64,000 bases of DNA from Xestospongia bergquistia (GCA_963965975.1 OZ014425.1:3795501-3859500), one strand, 5' to 3'. Numbered from the stretch's first letter, positions 45,432 to 59,596 are shown. Program-made: numbers and translations. The notes: generated by a model from the sequence alone, not told the origin.

Positions 45432-48400
45432 CTAGAGAGCACAACTTTTTGGCAGTGGACGAGCACATTTCAATTCAGCATTAAGATCCTATTAAAGAAA
45501 ATAGGTCAGTTCAAATCTTAAATATTAAAAATAAGTGTATGGAAAAATAATTAAAATAATTATACCATTTTAATTAAAATATTTATAATCAGAAAATAGC
45601 TTTTATACTTACAACAACTTACAATAGTTAATGATTTGTTTTTTCGACGAAGACATCTTCCCCATTTTTTCAGGCATCTCTTGGTTTTTCGTTTCTTCTT
45701 ACATGAGTAAGTACATTTACTTTGATCAAAGGCAGGGGATGTATAACAAGCTGAACAAATAGTTGTAATACATCCTGGACAATCAGGAACCTCACTACAT
45801 TAACAACATAATAATATGTGAAGTTACTAATACAATTAAAGGAGTTAGCATTTATTATAGACAATATATGACAGGTAACTTACATAGTACAGATGCGAGA
45901 AGGGCGACCTTGGCACACTTCATGACTGCAATTTCTAAAGCATCCTGACTCTAAAAATTAAAGACAGTATATATTGTTGATAGAGAAGTAACATTCATGT
46001 ATATACTCACCACTAGATGGAGTAGTAGGAACAGTTGGAGTTCCAACAGTTGAAGGAGTACTGGGAACTTGACATTTATCAGTCACATTAACTCCATTCT
46101 GATAATACAAAGCCTGACATCCACCACAGTAATTAGAAATACATATAGCATCAGGTATGTTAGGACAACCATTAAATGAACAGGGATCAACTAAACAGTT
46201 GGATAGTGGCTTGTCACGAGGACACTCTAAAAAAGAAAGATTCCCTGAAACTCAACTAAACCCTAAATTGACAGATAATAATTTATAGAAATATGTACTT
46301 AATGTAATACTAAAGTCTCATTGTCTTACTATGATGGTTTTCTACTAGTATGTATTTTCTTACCACACAAGTCACCAACATCCACACCATTAACAAAAAA
46401 GGTTGCATTACAAACACCACATTCCTTTGGCTGACATCTTGCAGTTGGGAAATTTGTGCAATTAAGATCTTTACAAAGATCATCAGGACATAGGGAACAA
46501 TCTAATAACAAAAGTATATTATAAATACATCGTGATGTAAACTAGATTTTCAAAATATGTTAGTGTCAAGATGAAACAAAATTACACTACATAATACAAC
46601 ATAAAATACTATTTAATATCTCACATTGTTTTAATATAATACAAATTTTTGATGATAACTACAACAAGGCCAAGAGTAATTAGCCTAAAGCAACTACTAA
46701 TCTAAACAGTGCAGAAAAATCTCATTTTAGTTTATATATAAACTTATATAATGTGGTTCAGTTACACTTAGAAATGCAATAATTTCTTCACCAGAACTAC
46801 AAGTATGTAAGAGTACCACATTATTGTCCACATAGAAAGCATTGTTCAAGATTTAGCAATGTAAGAAATTTGAAGAAAACAAGAACAGAAAACTTTAAAA
46901 TAATTAAAAGTCAGAAGAATACCTAAATGATATCTAGAGCACTATGAAAGTGAACGAGATCAAAAACTAAGTTAGAAAGTAGCTATATAGAAATGTATAG
47001 TTCACTTTTATTCTAAACAGACTAAGACATCAAAGACACACTTAGCAATAAGTGTAGCTTTTAATATGTGAGGTAAACCCTACATATCTATCTATATAAT
47101 TTCTATTTATTCACTTACTACAATGTCTCAAGCATTCCTTTTCAGTAGTAAATCTGTTATCATTGCCTCCACAACCTCCATATATGAACTTTTCACATTT
47201 CCCAGATTTACTATTAAAGAACCAATGAGGCATATAAGCTAGACAGGGACCAGAATCACTGGGAAGACTACAAATGTTTCCTAGAAGAAAAAAAGGTAAG
47301 TTCAAACAACCTATAACTGAAATCACCTGATGACTAAATAGCTTTGAGACAAAAGGCTATGAACTAGATCTCTACTACATAGCACAAACATATGCTTTTT
47401 TAATTTGTTCGGATTTTTTATATTGCAATAGTAAATTTTAGCGATGCACAAAAAACTAATTATCCAATATAGATTACAAACTGTAAAAATATCCTACTAG
47501 TTGAAGAACGAGAAAGACATGGAATTCCACTAGGAAGATACAGTAATGGCACAAAAGTACAATATTATTACCTGCTATGTTGACTGCACTTACTTGGAGC
47601 TTCTACAGTTGGTGTGATGGGAGTATTAGGAGGACATTCTGGACAACATTGACCAGGGGGAGTTACTGGATTGTCACAGTAAACTTGAATGCAAAGAACA
47701 TGAGCACAATCTACATGAAATAGACATAGCTGATTTGGGAGTTATACAAATATTACTTCTAAATAAGATTGACTAAACAATAAAATATTCACTATTAAAG
47801 AACTAATGAGGTATGTAATCTTCACAGTCTCACAGATACCAGAGTTACTGGGAAGGCTACAAATATCTACTTTAGGAGAAAAATGTAAGTTCAAACAACC
47901 CAAATCCTCCTGATGACTAAATAACTAGATCTCTACTACATGACACAAACATATATATGCTGTTTAAATTTGTGCAGATGTCATATTGCAATAGTAAATT
48001 TGTACAATGTACAAAACACAATCATCAAATATAGAGAACAAACAGTGTAAAAATAAAACCCACTTATTGGAGGAGTAGGAGTATTTGGAGGAGTACTAGG
48101 AACTTGACATTTATCAGTCACGTTAACTCCATTCTGATAATACAGAGCCTGACATCCACCACAGTAATTAGAAATACATATAGCATCAGGTATGTTAGGA
48201 CAACCATTGAATGAACAGGGATCAACTAAACATTTGGATAGTGGCTTGTCACGAGGACACTCTAAAATAAAAAGATTCCCTGAAACTTAACTAAACCCTA
48301 AATTGACAGATAATAATTTATAGAAATATGTACTTAATGTAATACTAAAGTCTCATTGTCTTACTGTGATGGTTTTCTACTAGTATGTATTTTCTTACCA

Positions 48401-51400
48401 CACAAGTCACCAACATCCACACCATTAACAAAAAAGGTTGCATTACAAACACCACATTCCTTTGGTTGACATCTTGCAGTTGGGAAATTTGTGCAATTAA
48501 GATCTTTACAAAGATCATCAGGACATAGGGAACAATCTAATAACAAAAGTATATTATAAATACATTGTAATGTAAACTAGCTTTTCAAAATATGTTAGTG
48601 TCAAGATGAAAGAAAATTACATTACATAATACAACACAAAATACTATTTAATATCTCACATTGTTTTAATATAATAAAAGATTTTTGATAACAACAACAA
48701 CAAGGCCAAGAGTAAATTGGTGTGAGGTAATTAATATAAACAGCACATAAAATCTCATTTTAGTTTATATATAGACTTATATAATGTAGTTCCATCACAC
48801 TTAGAAATGCAATAATTACTTTACCAGAACAACAGGTATGTAAGAGTACTACATAGAAAACATCACTCAACATTTAACAATGTAAGAAATTAAAAGAAAG
48901 CAAAGAACAGAGAATTTTAAAACAATTAAAGAGCAAAAGGATACCTACAAGATATCTAGAACAGTGTGAAAATGAATGAGATCAAAGACTAAGTTAAAGG
49001 GTAGAGATATACAGCAACAAATCCTAATTTTTACTTTTATTACAAAACAGACTAAAAGATCAAAGCTGCATTTGACAATATGTCTAGCTTTTAATATGTG
49101 AGGTAAACCCTACTAATCTATGTATTCCTATTTATTTACTTACTACAATGTCTCAAGCATTCCTCTTCAGTAGTAAATTTGTTATCATTTCCTCCACAAC
49201 CTCCATATATGAACTTTTCACATTTTCCAGATTTACTATTAAAGAACCAATGAGGCATATAAGCTAGACAGGGACCAGAATCACTGGGAAGGCTACAAAT
49301 ATCTAGAGAAAACATTAAGTTCAAAAAAACCATAAAATTAAATCACCTGCACTACTATAATAAATTGGTTGTTTCTGACAAATCCATGTACATTTTAGTT
49401 ACATTCATTCCAAACATGTCTAGTATTATTGCCATAGATGGTCCATGGGGGCTTTGGGAATCCATCCCAACAAATTACATTGTATGAATTCCATGTTAAA
49501 GTAATGGCCCAGCATCTTATTATCATAATTCTAATAATTATCTACATGAACAGTCAATTACAATGTACAATTAATACATTAGTAAACTGTATATGACGTT
49601 TACTTTATTGCATCAATAATTTGCTACATACATGTAACCAGTATAACCAATAAATCTTTACAATGATTATGACTAAATAGCTTTGAGACAAAAGGCTATG
49701 AACTAGATCTCTACTACATGACACAAATATATGGTGTTTAAATTTGTTCAGATGCAATAATAAATCTCTACAATGTACAAAACACATAATCATCCGATAT
49801 ATAAATCACATAAAAATAACAATCTGGTCTTACTTGGAGAATTTTGACGTTTGAAAACAGAAATTCCAATAGAAATTCCACTATTTGGGGGACTAGGATT
49901 TCCACCATTTGGAGGGTTAGTTACACTAGGAACAGTTGGAGTTCCACCAGTATGAGGATTAGTAGGAGGAGTTCCACCAGTAGGAGTAATGGGAACTTGA
50001 CATTTATCAGTCACGTTAACTCCATTCTGATAATACAGAGCCTGACATCCACCACAGTAATTAGAAATACATATAGCATCAGGTATGTTAGGACAACCAT
50101 TGAATGAACAGGGATCAACTAAACAGTTGGCTAATGGCTTGTCATGAGGACACTCTAAAATAAAAAGATTCCCTGAAACTTAACTAAACCCTAAATTGAC
50201 AGATAATAATTTATAGAAATATGTACTTAATGAAATACTAAAGTCTCATTGTCTTACTATGATGGTTTTCTACTAGTATGTATTTTCTTACCACACAAGT
50301 CACCAACATCCACACCATTAACAAAAAAGGTTGCATTACAAACACCACATTCCTTTGGCTGACATCTTCCAGTTGGGAAATTTGTGCATTTAAGATCTTT
50401 ACAAAGATCATCAGGACATAGGGAACAATCTAATAACAAAAGTATATTATAAATACATTGTAATGTAAACTAGCTTTTCAAAATGTGATAGTGTCAAGAT
50501 TTTTTAAAAATACATTACATAATACAACACAAAATACTATTTAATATCTCACATTGTTTAAATATAATACAAATTTTTGATGATAACTACAACAAGGCCA
50601 AGAGTAAATAACTTGAGGCAGTTAATATAAACAGCGCATAAAATCTCATTTTATTCTCTTTATAAATTTATATAATGTGGTTCAGTCACACTTAGAAATG
50701 TAATAATTGCTTTACCAGAACCACAGGTTAAAGAAAGCAAAGAACAAAGTGCTTTTAAACAATTAAAAGTGCAGAAGAATACCTACATGATATCTAGAGC
50801 ACTGTGAAAGTGAATGAGATGAAAGAGTAAATTAGAAGGTAGAGGTATACAGCAGCAAATAGTTCACTTTTATTTTAAACAGACTAAGACTAAGACATCA
50901 AAGCTGCATTTGACAATAAGTCTAGCTTTTAATATGTGAGGTAAACCCTACCAATCTATGTATCCCTATTTATTCACTTACTACAATGTCTCAAGCATTC
51001 CTTTTCAGTAGTAAATCTGTTATCATTTCCTCCACATCCTCCATAATTGAACTTTTCACATTTTCCAGATTTACTATTAAAAAACCAATGAGGCATATAA
51101 GCTTCACAGGGACCAGAATCACTGGGAAGACTACAAATGTTTCCTAGAAGAAAAATGTAAGTTCAAACAACCGATAACTGAAATCACTTGATGACCAAAT
51201 AGCTTTGAGCAAAAAAGGCTATGAACTAGATCTCTACTACATGATACAAATATATGTTGTTTAAATTTGCTTAGATGTCATATTGCAATAATAAATTTGT
51301 ACAATGTACAAAACACATAATCATCCAAACAACTAATCTATGTAAAATAAAACTCACTTATTGGAGGAGTAGGAGTATTTGGAGTTCTACAAGTTGATGG

Positions 51401-54400
51401 AGTACTGGAAACTTGACATTTATCAGTCACATCTACTCCATTCTGATAATACAGAGTCTGACATTTACCACAGATATAATGAACACATATAGCATCAGGT
51501 ATGTTAGGACAACCATTGACTGAACAAGGAGTAGTTAGACAATATCGAAGTGATGATTCATTAGCAGGACATTCTAAAAAAGAATAATGTAGAGCTAATT
51601 ATAATAATGTGCTATATTTTATTATGTGTGATTAGAATTAGTAGGGAGGAGAAAAATTATGAGTAAAAAGGACAAGTAGTAGCTTTCATCTAACACAATC
51701 AATATATCATTAAACCTCAAACACTATGTGTCAAGGTTTCCAAAAAATTTAGTTTAGTTTATACCAAAGTACTATATTTAACATGTACTTAATTTCCTTA
51801 CCACACAAGTCACCAACATTTACACCTTTCAGGAAAAATGTTGCATTACAATTTATTCCACACTTCTCTGGCTGACATCTTGCATTTGGGAAATTTGGGC
51901 AACTAACATTTTCACATATATCTTTAGGACATTGGGGACAATCTAATAACAAAAATATAAGGCAAAAAATGGAATATACAATATGAAAGTAATATAATGA
52001 AAGAGGATATATTCCTATTACTAATGTGGCACAATAATTTAAACAAATACACATACAATCTTAACTTTTAAAATTTAAGTGTTAATTTCTTTATTATTTT
52101 AGCACTAATCTTAATGACTAGAACATGATGATGCCACAACAAGATTTACAACTTCTTTTTATTTACTTACTACAATGTCTCAAGCATTCTTCTTCAGTAG
52201 TAAATTTGTTATCATTGCCTCCACAACCTCCATATATGAACTTTTCACACTTTCCAGATTTACTATTAAAGAACCAATGAGGCATATAAGCTAGACAGGG
52301 ACCAGAATCACTGGGAAGACTACAAATATGTTCTATAGGAGAAAAAATTAAGTTCAAAAAATCCATAAATTTAAATCACCTGCACTACTATACTAAATTA
52401 GTCATTTTTAACAAAATCTATGTCCATTTTAGTTGCATGCATCCCTAGAAAATACACTGAAATGTATGAGTGAATTCCATATTAAAAGTAATGGCCCAGC
52501 ATCTTATTATCATAATTCTAACAATTATCTACATGAACAGTCAATTCCAATGTACAATTAATACATTAGTAAACTGTATATGATGTTTACTTTATTGCAT
52601 CAATAATTTGCTACATACATGTAACCAGTATAACCAATCAATCTTTACAATGATGATGACTAAATAGCTTTGAGACGAAAGGCTATGAACTAGATCTCTA
52701 CTACATGACACATACATATGCTGTTTAAATTTGTTCAGATGTCAAACTGAAAATATAAATTTGTGCAATGTACAAAACAAATAATCATCTGATATATAAA
52801 TCACATAAAAATAACAATCTGGTCTTACTTGGAGAATTTTGCCGTTTGTAAACAGAAATTCCAATAGAAATTCCACTATTTGGGGGATTAGGATTTCCAC
52901 CATTTGGAGGGTTAGTTACACTAGGAACAGTTGGAGTTCCACCAGTATTATGATTATTAGGGGAAGTTCCACCAGTATGAGGATTATTAGGGGAAGTTCC
53001 ACCAGTATGAGGATTATTAGGGGGAGTTCCACCAGTATTATGATTATTAGGGGGAGTTCCACCAGTATTATGATTATTAGGGGGAGTTCCACCAGTATTA
53101 TGATTATTAGGGGGAGTTCCACCAGTATGAGAATTAGGAGGAGGAGTTCCACCAGTAGGAACACTGGGAACTTGACATTTATCAGTCACATCAACTCCAT
53201 TCTGATAATACAGAGCCTGACATCCACCACAGTAATAAGAAATACATATAGCATCAGGTATGTTAGGACAACCATTAAATGAACAGGGATCAACTAAACA
53301 GTTGGATAGTGGCTTGTCACAAGGACACTCTAAAAGAAGAAAAATTCTCTGAAACTTAAAAATAAACTCTAAACTGACATAATAATTTGTAGAAATATGT
53401 CCACCTAATGAAGTACTAAAGCCTGCTTGTGTTAAACTTTGCTCTTACCATGATGGTTTTATATTGCATGTTCATAGCAATACTTTACTTAAAGACAGAA
53501 GTTCAACTACATGTAATATAACTAAGCATTTAAAGCAGAAATATTTTATGATAGTTGGTCCCCTTGAGTACATTTTCTACTAGATTAGGTTTAGTGTAGA
53601 GTGTAGACATGCATATAGAACATTTCTATTAGTATGTATTTTCTTACCACACAAGTCACCAACATCCACACCATTAATAAAAAAGGTTGCATTACAAACA
53701 CCACATTCCTTTGGCTGACATCTTGCAGTTGGGAAATTTGTGCATTTAAGATCTTTGCAAAGATCATCAGGACATAGGGAACAATCTAATAACAAAAGTA
53801 TATTATAAATACATTGTAATGTAAACTAGCTTTTCAAAATGTGATAGATAATTTTAAAGTTACACTACCTAATACAATGTAAAATAGTTCAAAATGATTC
53901 TATTTATTATCTCATTTATGATAATTATATGACTTTCTTATGCTCCTTTGAAGACTAAAAGGCAGTCAATGACAATGCTGGACATGTTCTCTTGGGGACT
54001 AACAGAATAAAATGTATTCTCAAAATCTCCATGGACAGTCAATGGCAATACTGGAGATGTTTGTAATATAGTGCAGATTTGATGATGCTGACAATGTTGA
54101 GAGTTACTTACTACAATGTCTCAAGCATTCCTCTTCAGTAGTAAATTTGTTATCATTCCCTCCACAACCTCCATATATGAACTTTTCACATTTTTCTGAT
54201 TCATTATTAAAGAACCAATGAGGCATATAAGCTAGACAGGGACCAGAGTCACTGGGAAGACTACAAATATCTTCAATAGCTAGGAGAAAAACACAAGTTC
54301 AAACAAGTTTAAATTATTTTATGACTAAATAGTTATAGGACAAAAAGGCTATGAACTAAATCTCTACTACATAGCACAAACATATGCTTTTTAAATTTGT

Positions 54401-57400
54401 TCAGATGTCAAATTGCAATAGTAAATTGTGTAATATACAAAACACATAATCATCCAATAATAGATTACAAACTCTGTAAAAATAACCTATTAGGAACTAG
54501 AACTAGGAACAAATGGAGTTCAACCATGTGGATACACTGATGGTGCACAAAAATACCATAAAATGTTATTACTCATTATGTTGAGTGTACTTACTTGGAG
54601 GTTCTGTAGTTGGTAAGATGGGAGGGCATACTGGACAACATTGACCAGGGGGAGTTATTGGATTGTTACAATCAGGACGAAGGCAAAGAACATGAGCACA
54701 AACTACAATAAAATATAGGCATAGCTGATTTAGGAGATATACAAATAACACTCCTAAATAAGATTCTAAATATGTAGTTGGACTAAACAATAAAACATTC
54801 ATTATTAAAGAACCAATGAGGTATGTAACCTTCACAGAGACCAGAGTCAATGGGAAGACTACAAATGTCTCTTATAGAAAATTGTAAGTTAAACAACCTA
54901 TAACTTAAATCACCTGATGACTAAATAGCTTTGAGACAAAAGACTATGAACTAGATTTCTACTTCATGATACAAATACATGCTGTTTAAATTGTGTAGAC
55001 ATGATGCACTTAAAAAGCATTTTGCCACTTCAACTGAGATCTTTATTACTATAGTTTCATCGATAGGATGGAAAACTAGTCTAACTCAATAAGTATAAAG
55101 CCAACTAGAAGCCAAAAGGTAGTCTCTTGCTCATGGCTTCAATTGATTCCACAAGTGGATACTATTTCAACTGAACTAATCAATTAATTCTTTATTGTCC
55201 AATAAACTACAAAGATTACTTTTTGGCTTCTAGTTGGGTTTATACATATTGAGTTAGACTATTTTTGACTTTGAGGTAACTCATTATTGGGCTTCCATTG
55301 TATTGATGAAACTATGGTAACAAAGACCTTGGTTGAAATAACAAAATGCTATTGCAGTAGTAAATTTGTACAATGGACAAAACACACAATCATCCAATAA
55401 AGATCATAAAATGTGGCACAAAGGTACTATAAAATGTTATTACTCACTATGTTGACTGCACTTACTTGGAGGTTCTATAGTTGGTAAGGTGGGAGTCGTA
55501 GGAGGGCATACTGGACAACACTGACCAGGAAGAATTATTGAATTATTACAGTCAGGCTGACGGCAGCGAACAAGATCACAATCTACATTGAAATATAGAC
55601 ATGGACAATTTTGAAAGATTTGTAGGTTCAAACAGCCTATAATTGAAATCACTTGATGACTAAATAGCTTTGAGACAAAAGGCAATGAACTAGTTCTCTA
55701 CTACATGACACAAATGATGCAGTTTAAAATTATGGAGATTTCATATTGCAATAGTAAATTTGCACAATGTACAAAAACACATAATCATCCAATATAGATA
55801 ACAAATTGTGTAACATAAAACTCACTTATTGGAGAAGTAGGAGTATTTGGAGTTCTACCAGTTGAAGGAGTACTGGGAACTTGACATTTATCAGTCACAT
55901 CTACTCCATTCTGATAATACAGAGTCTGACATCCACCACAGATATAATGAACACATATAGCATCAGGTATGTTAGGACAACCATTGACTGAACAAGGAGT
56001 AGTTAGACAATATCGAAGTGATGATTCATTAGCAGGACATTCTAAAAAAAGAATAATGTAGAGCTAATTATAATAATGTGCTATATCTTATTATGTGTGA
56101 TTAGAATTAGTAGGGAGGGAAAATGTTATCAGTAAAAAGGACAAGTAGTAGCTTTCATCTAACACAATCAATATATCATTAAATCTTAAACGCTATGTGT
56201 CAAAGTTTTTAAAAAAAATAATATTCATATTTTAGTGAAAGTTAAATTGTCTTGCAACAAATATTTTTATATTGAAGGCTTTGTAAAAATTAAATTACAA
56301 TCAACAAAAAAGATCAGTGATACATTACTGAGACAGAGTTTAATTTATCTCAAAGTACTACATATAAAATGCACTTAATTTCCTTACCACACAAGTCACC
56401 AACATTTACACCTTTCAGGAAAAATGTTGCATTACAATTTATTCCACACTTCTCTGGCTGACATCTTGCATTTGGGAAATTTGGGCAACTAACATTATTA
56501 CATATATCATTAGGACATTGGGGACAATCTAATAACAAAAATATAAGGCAAAAAATGGAATATACAATGTGAAAGTAATATAATGAAAGAGGATATATTC
56601 CTATTACTAATGTGATACAATAATTTAAACAAATACACATTCAATCTTAAATTTTAAAATTTAAGATTTAATTTCTTTATTATAAAGCACTAATGTTAAT
56701 GACTAGAATATGATGATGCCACAACAAGATTTACAACTTCTTTTATTTACTTACTACAATGTCTCAAGCATTCTTCTTCAGTAGTAAATTTATTATCATT
56801 TCCTCCACAACCTCCATATATGAACTTTTCACATTTTCCAGATTTACTATTAAAGAACCAATGAGGCATATAAGCTAGACAGGGACCAGAATCACTGGGA
56901 AGACTACAAATAGCAACAGCTCCTCCTAAATTGAATGAAAATGTCATTTTGAGCTTTAAACAATATGTAATTATAAAACTGTCTTAATATTCTTTTGATA
57001 CTAATACTGTTTCTGTAAATTCTTAATATAGTGTTTTTGCTAACGGAGAGTTTGTGGTGCTGCTAAGATAAGTTATATTGAATTTTATAATATACTAAAG
57101 CTTCCATTGGCAATATCTATTGTTATAAAGTTTATGATTAATGTTAATTCAATTCATGATGAGTGTCAACAGTTAGTGTGTGCATTGTTATCATTGATAG
57201 TTACTTAAAAAGACATACAAATATAAACATACAATTGACTCAAAGCAAGTTAGAACTGCATGCCACACTTTAAAAAAAACAGTTTAATTCAAACAACCTA
57301 GTATTAAATCACATGATATAGAACAGATTTTGATGTTGACAACAACATGGCTAAGAGTTAATTATTACTTACCACAATGTCTCAAGCATTCCTCTTCAGT

Positions 57401-59292
57401 AGTAAATTTGTTATCATTTCCTCCACAACCTCCATATATGAACTCTTCACACTTTCCAGATTTACTATTAAAGAACCAATGAGGCATATAAGCTAGACAG
57501 GGACCAGAATCACTGGGAAGACTACAAATGTCAACAGCTCCTCCTAAATTAAATGAAAAGGCAATTTTGAGCCTTAAACAATATGTAATTATAAAACTGT
57601 CTTAATATTCTTTTGATAATAATACTGTTCTGTAAATTCTTAATATAGTCTTTTTGTTAACGGAGAGTTTGTGGTGGTGCTAAGATGTGTTATCTTGAGT
57701 TTTATAATATACTAAAGCTTCCATTGGTAATATCTATCTTTATAGAGTTTACGACTAATGTTAATTCAATTCATGATGAGTGTCAACAGTTAGTGTGTCC
57801 AGCGTTATCATTGGTAGTTGCATAAAAAACTATAAATACAAACATGTGATTGACTCAAAGCAAGTTAGAACTGCATGGCACTGTTTTTATCTTTTGATGT
57901 ATGTTAATTTAAAGCTGTCACTGGTGACAGCTGGTCTATGTTGGTCTCAAATTAACTTCACAGTTATGTTAAAAGTGACGGAAGTGATTATAATACTATA
58001 ATTTTCATTATCCAATACTCATTACAAAATGAGGTCATTTCGTTGTGCATTGTGAGGTACTCATTAGCACATCAAAAATAGATTTATATACAATATTGAG
58101 TGAGGTTAGAATTAATCACAAAGTGAGAGTGATTAAAATTTCATAAAGCAAAGCTAAGTGATTTTTTTACCACTTATGAAGCAACATAAATGTAATTTAC
58201 CCTCATTTCAACTCACTTTATTAAAAAAATCATATACTTTTCAGTATTGTTGCTTTTGAGAAAGAACAGCTTGGTAACAAACAAGAGTCTATCAAAGCTG
58301 TTTTTCAGTCACATCCAACACAAAAATTCAACTTGTGACATAATAACTTTTGGACAAAAGAGCTGGTATTTTTTGCTTAACACTTGAACGAAAGCTGAAC
58401 CTCTTTTAAAACATAGCATTAGGAGGCTATAACATATACAGAACATTGACCATTTTCTTGGAGGATGCTGGAATAAGCAGTCTCTAAACCACAACACCTT
58501 TGATCCTTTTGAGTGTGCTAAGCTTCAATTCACTGTTTCTTCCATACAAAATAGTTAATCCTCCAGTACATCTTTCTTATTAGTGACATCCAAGCATTTG
58601 TAACTATGGTAACTGCCAATCAGATTGCCTTTTTCACTGATATAGCAATAAAAAGTGTCACTGCAATCTGATTGGTGAATAACAATGAATTAGAGATTTA
58701 TTATATATACTATAATATACACTATAAATATAATACATAGTATATTAATAAAATTACTAATATCCCTAGGGAATGGCAATAGACAAACAGCAATCACTTA
58801 GTGTACATCATGTTTGACAATTTAACACTGAACTGCAGCTATAGATACATGTTCATATGTGCTCTAATTGTAAAAAAACGTTACTGTCAGAAGATTGCTC
58901 TGACATTGAAAGTACATTAGTTTATATAGCAGGGCTTTGCCAACATTGAATCTAACATGGAAATCTGTAATGGGTAAAATCAGAAGCTATGAGTAGCAAA
59001 GTTCAAAGCTGAATTCATTTAGTGCATGCAAACCAACACTTCATTACTCAGATGTGTTTAGCTCAATTTGCCCAATTAGGTAAGAGCTAAAATTTAAGGC
59101 GGTAATTCTTGCGTGCATTGATCACTAACACACATAAATAATAATAAAGGTATTTAAAGACCAGTTTCTGATAGTTTATCACTATGATAATTTGCATCCA
59201 ACTTAACACAGAATCTACAGTTAGTCTAATTTAAACTCACCAATGGAGATAAACAGAGCTGCCCATACAAAGAGGATAGTCATTTTGATCAT
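45432..59292 (-). CDS. Large secreted multi-Kunitz protein K4 (about 1448 aa, 26 exons)
   Basis: All exons join in one frame. Signal peptide 59292..59241 (MIKMTILFVWAALFISIG). Kunitz: 57543..57373, 56925..56755, 54279..54112, 52332..52171, 51143..50982, 49302..49144, 47280..47119. Cys module A (DLCG-ending, CNATFF): 56528..56388, 53785..53648, 51942..51802, 50429..50292, 48536..48399, 46501..46364. Cys module B (CPNIPDAIC, CGGCQ) with Pro/Thr tail: 56041..55826, 53329..52829, 51573..51358, 50154..49834, 48261..48064, 46226..46011. VWC-like: 55582..55466, 54702..54595, 47710..47594. C-terminal module: 45950..45884, 45794..45623, 45488..45432. Every internal domain exon starts and ends in phase 1. 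Kunitz P1 is Leu (GPCLAYMPHWFFN) in six domains and Glu in the fifth. The last exons share the K1-K3 C-terminal pattern (RPSRICT, CITTICSACYTSP). Predicted role: extracellular protease inhibitor or scaffold. Alternative first exons are possible. Confidence 0.8.
47788..47872 (-). pseudogene. Degenerate Kunitz exon fragment in a K4 intron
   Basis: The sequence actattaaagaactaatgagg ... actgggaaggctacaaatat matches the 5' half of the K4 Kunitz exons but lacks the second half (the YGGC region) and has deletions. It follows a VWC exon at the same spacing as the fragment at 54799. Confidence 0.7.
52945..53150. repeat. 30-base coding minisatellite in K4
   Basis: About seven copies of a 30-base unit (gttccaccagtattatgatt plus attaggggga) encode tandem GGTPPNNHNT decapeptides on the - strand. 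Each unit is ten codons, so copy-number change keeps frame. The equivalent exon at 50154..49834 has only one to two units. Confidence 0.9.
54799..54872 (-). pseudogene. Second degenerate Kunitz exon fragment in a K4 intron
   Basis: attattaaagaaccaatgag ... gggaagactacaaatgtctc; same truncated form as 47788..47872, next to a VWC exon. The two fragments were probably copied together with their VWC exons. Confidence 0.7.
55016..55350. mobile_element. MITE with long inverted repeats in a K4 intron
   Basis: Left arm AGCATTTTGCCACTTCAACT pairs with the right end, which reads AGCATTTTGTTATTTCAACC on the - strand. The arms continue imperfectly for about 135 bases (tagtctaactcaata, aactagaagccaaaa in both). 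Paralogous introns of K4 lack it (…gatgtcatattgcaatag…), so it inserted after the exon duplications. Exact ends are uncertain by about 10 bases. Confidence 0.75.
57544..59240. other. K4 intron 1
   Basis: About 1.7 kb without recognisable coding sequence. The first 300 bases repeat the 56926-57230 intron closely (tcttaatattcttttgat, ggagagtttgtggtg, ttcatgatgagtgtcaacag), showing that Kunitz exon 1 or 2 was duplicated with its intron. The rest is AT-rich, with one short hairpin at 58614-58673. Confidence 0.6.
58614..58673. repeat. Short inverted repeat (hairpin) in K4 intron 1
   Basis: CCAATCAGATTGC at 58614-58626 pairs exactly with GCAATCTGATTGG at 58661-58673; the inner tttttcact / aaaagtgtcact pair extends the stem. 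Possible remnant of a small foldback element. Confidence 0.6.
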
Positions 59293-59596
59293 CTTCCTCG
59301 TCAGATAACATGCTGTACAGTGCAACCGGCTTTTATGTTCAAAACAAAAGGGGGCAGGGAAGTTAGCATTAAAGTGGGGCGGGACTGTGGTATGTAAAAA
59401 TCAGAATACAAATCATGGATGCTGGTCTTGATTATTAAAAGGAAAATGAGACATTACATAATACTTAATCATTATAATGTAAGCAAATGGAGTGGAGTTT
59501 CTCTAGTCTTGAATCTTGATATCTAATGGCAATGACTTTTTGTATATTCATGTGTGTGCATGAGTGTCTAAGAGAAAGAGAGTGAGTGAGAGATAA

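Noticed and set aside
52916-53164. LILVELPLII repeat protein on the - strand
   Set aside because: It is the alternative frame of the coding minisatellite in K4, not a membrane protein.
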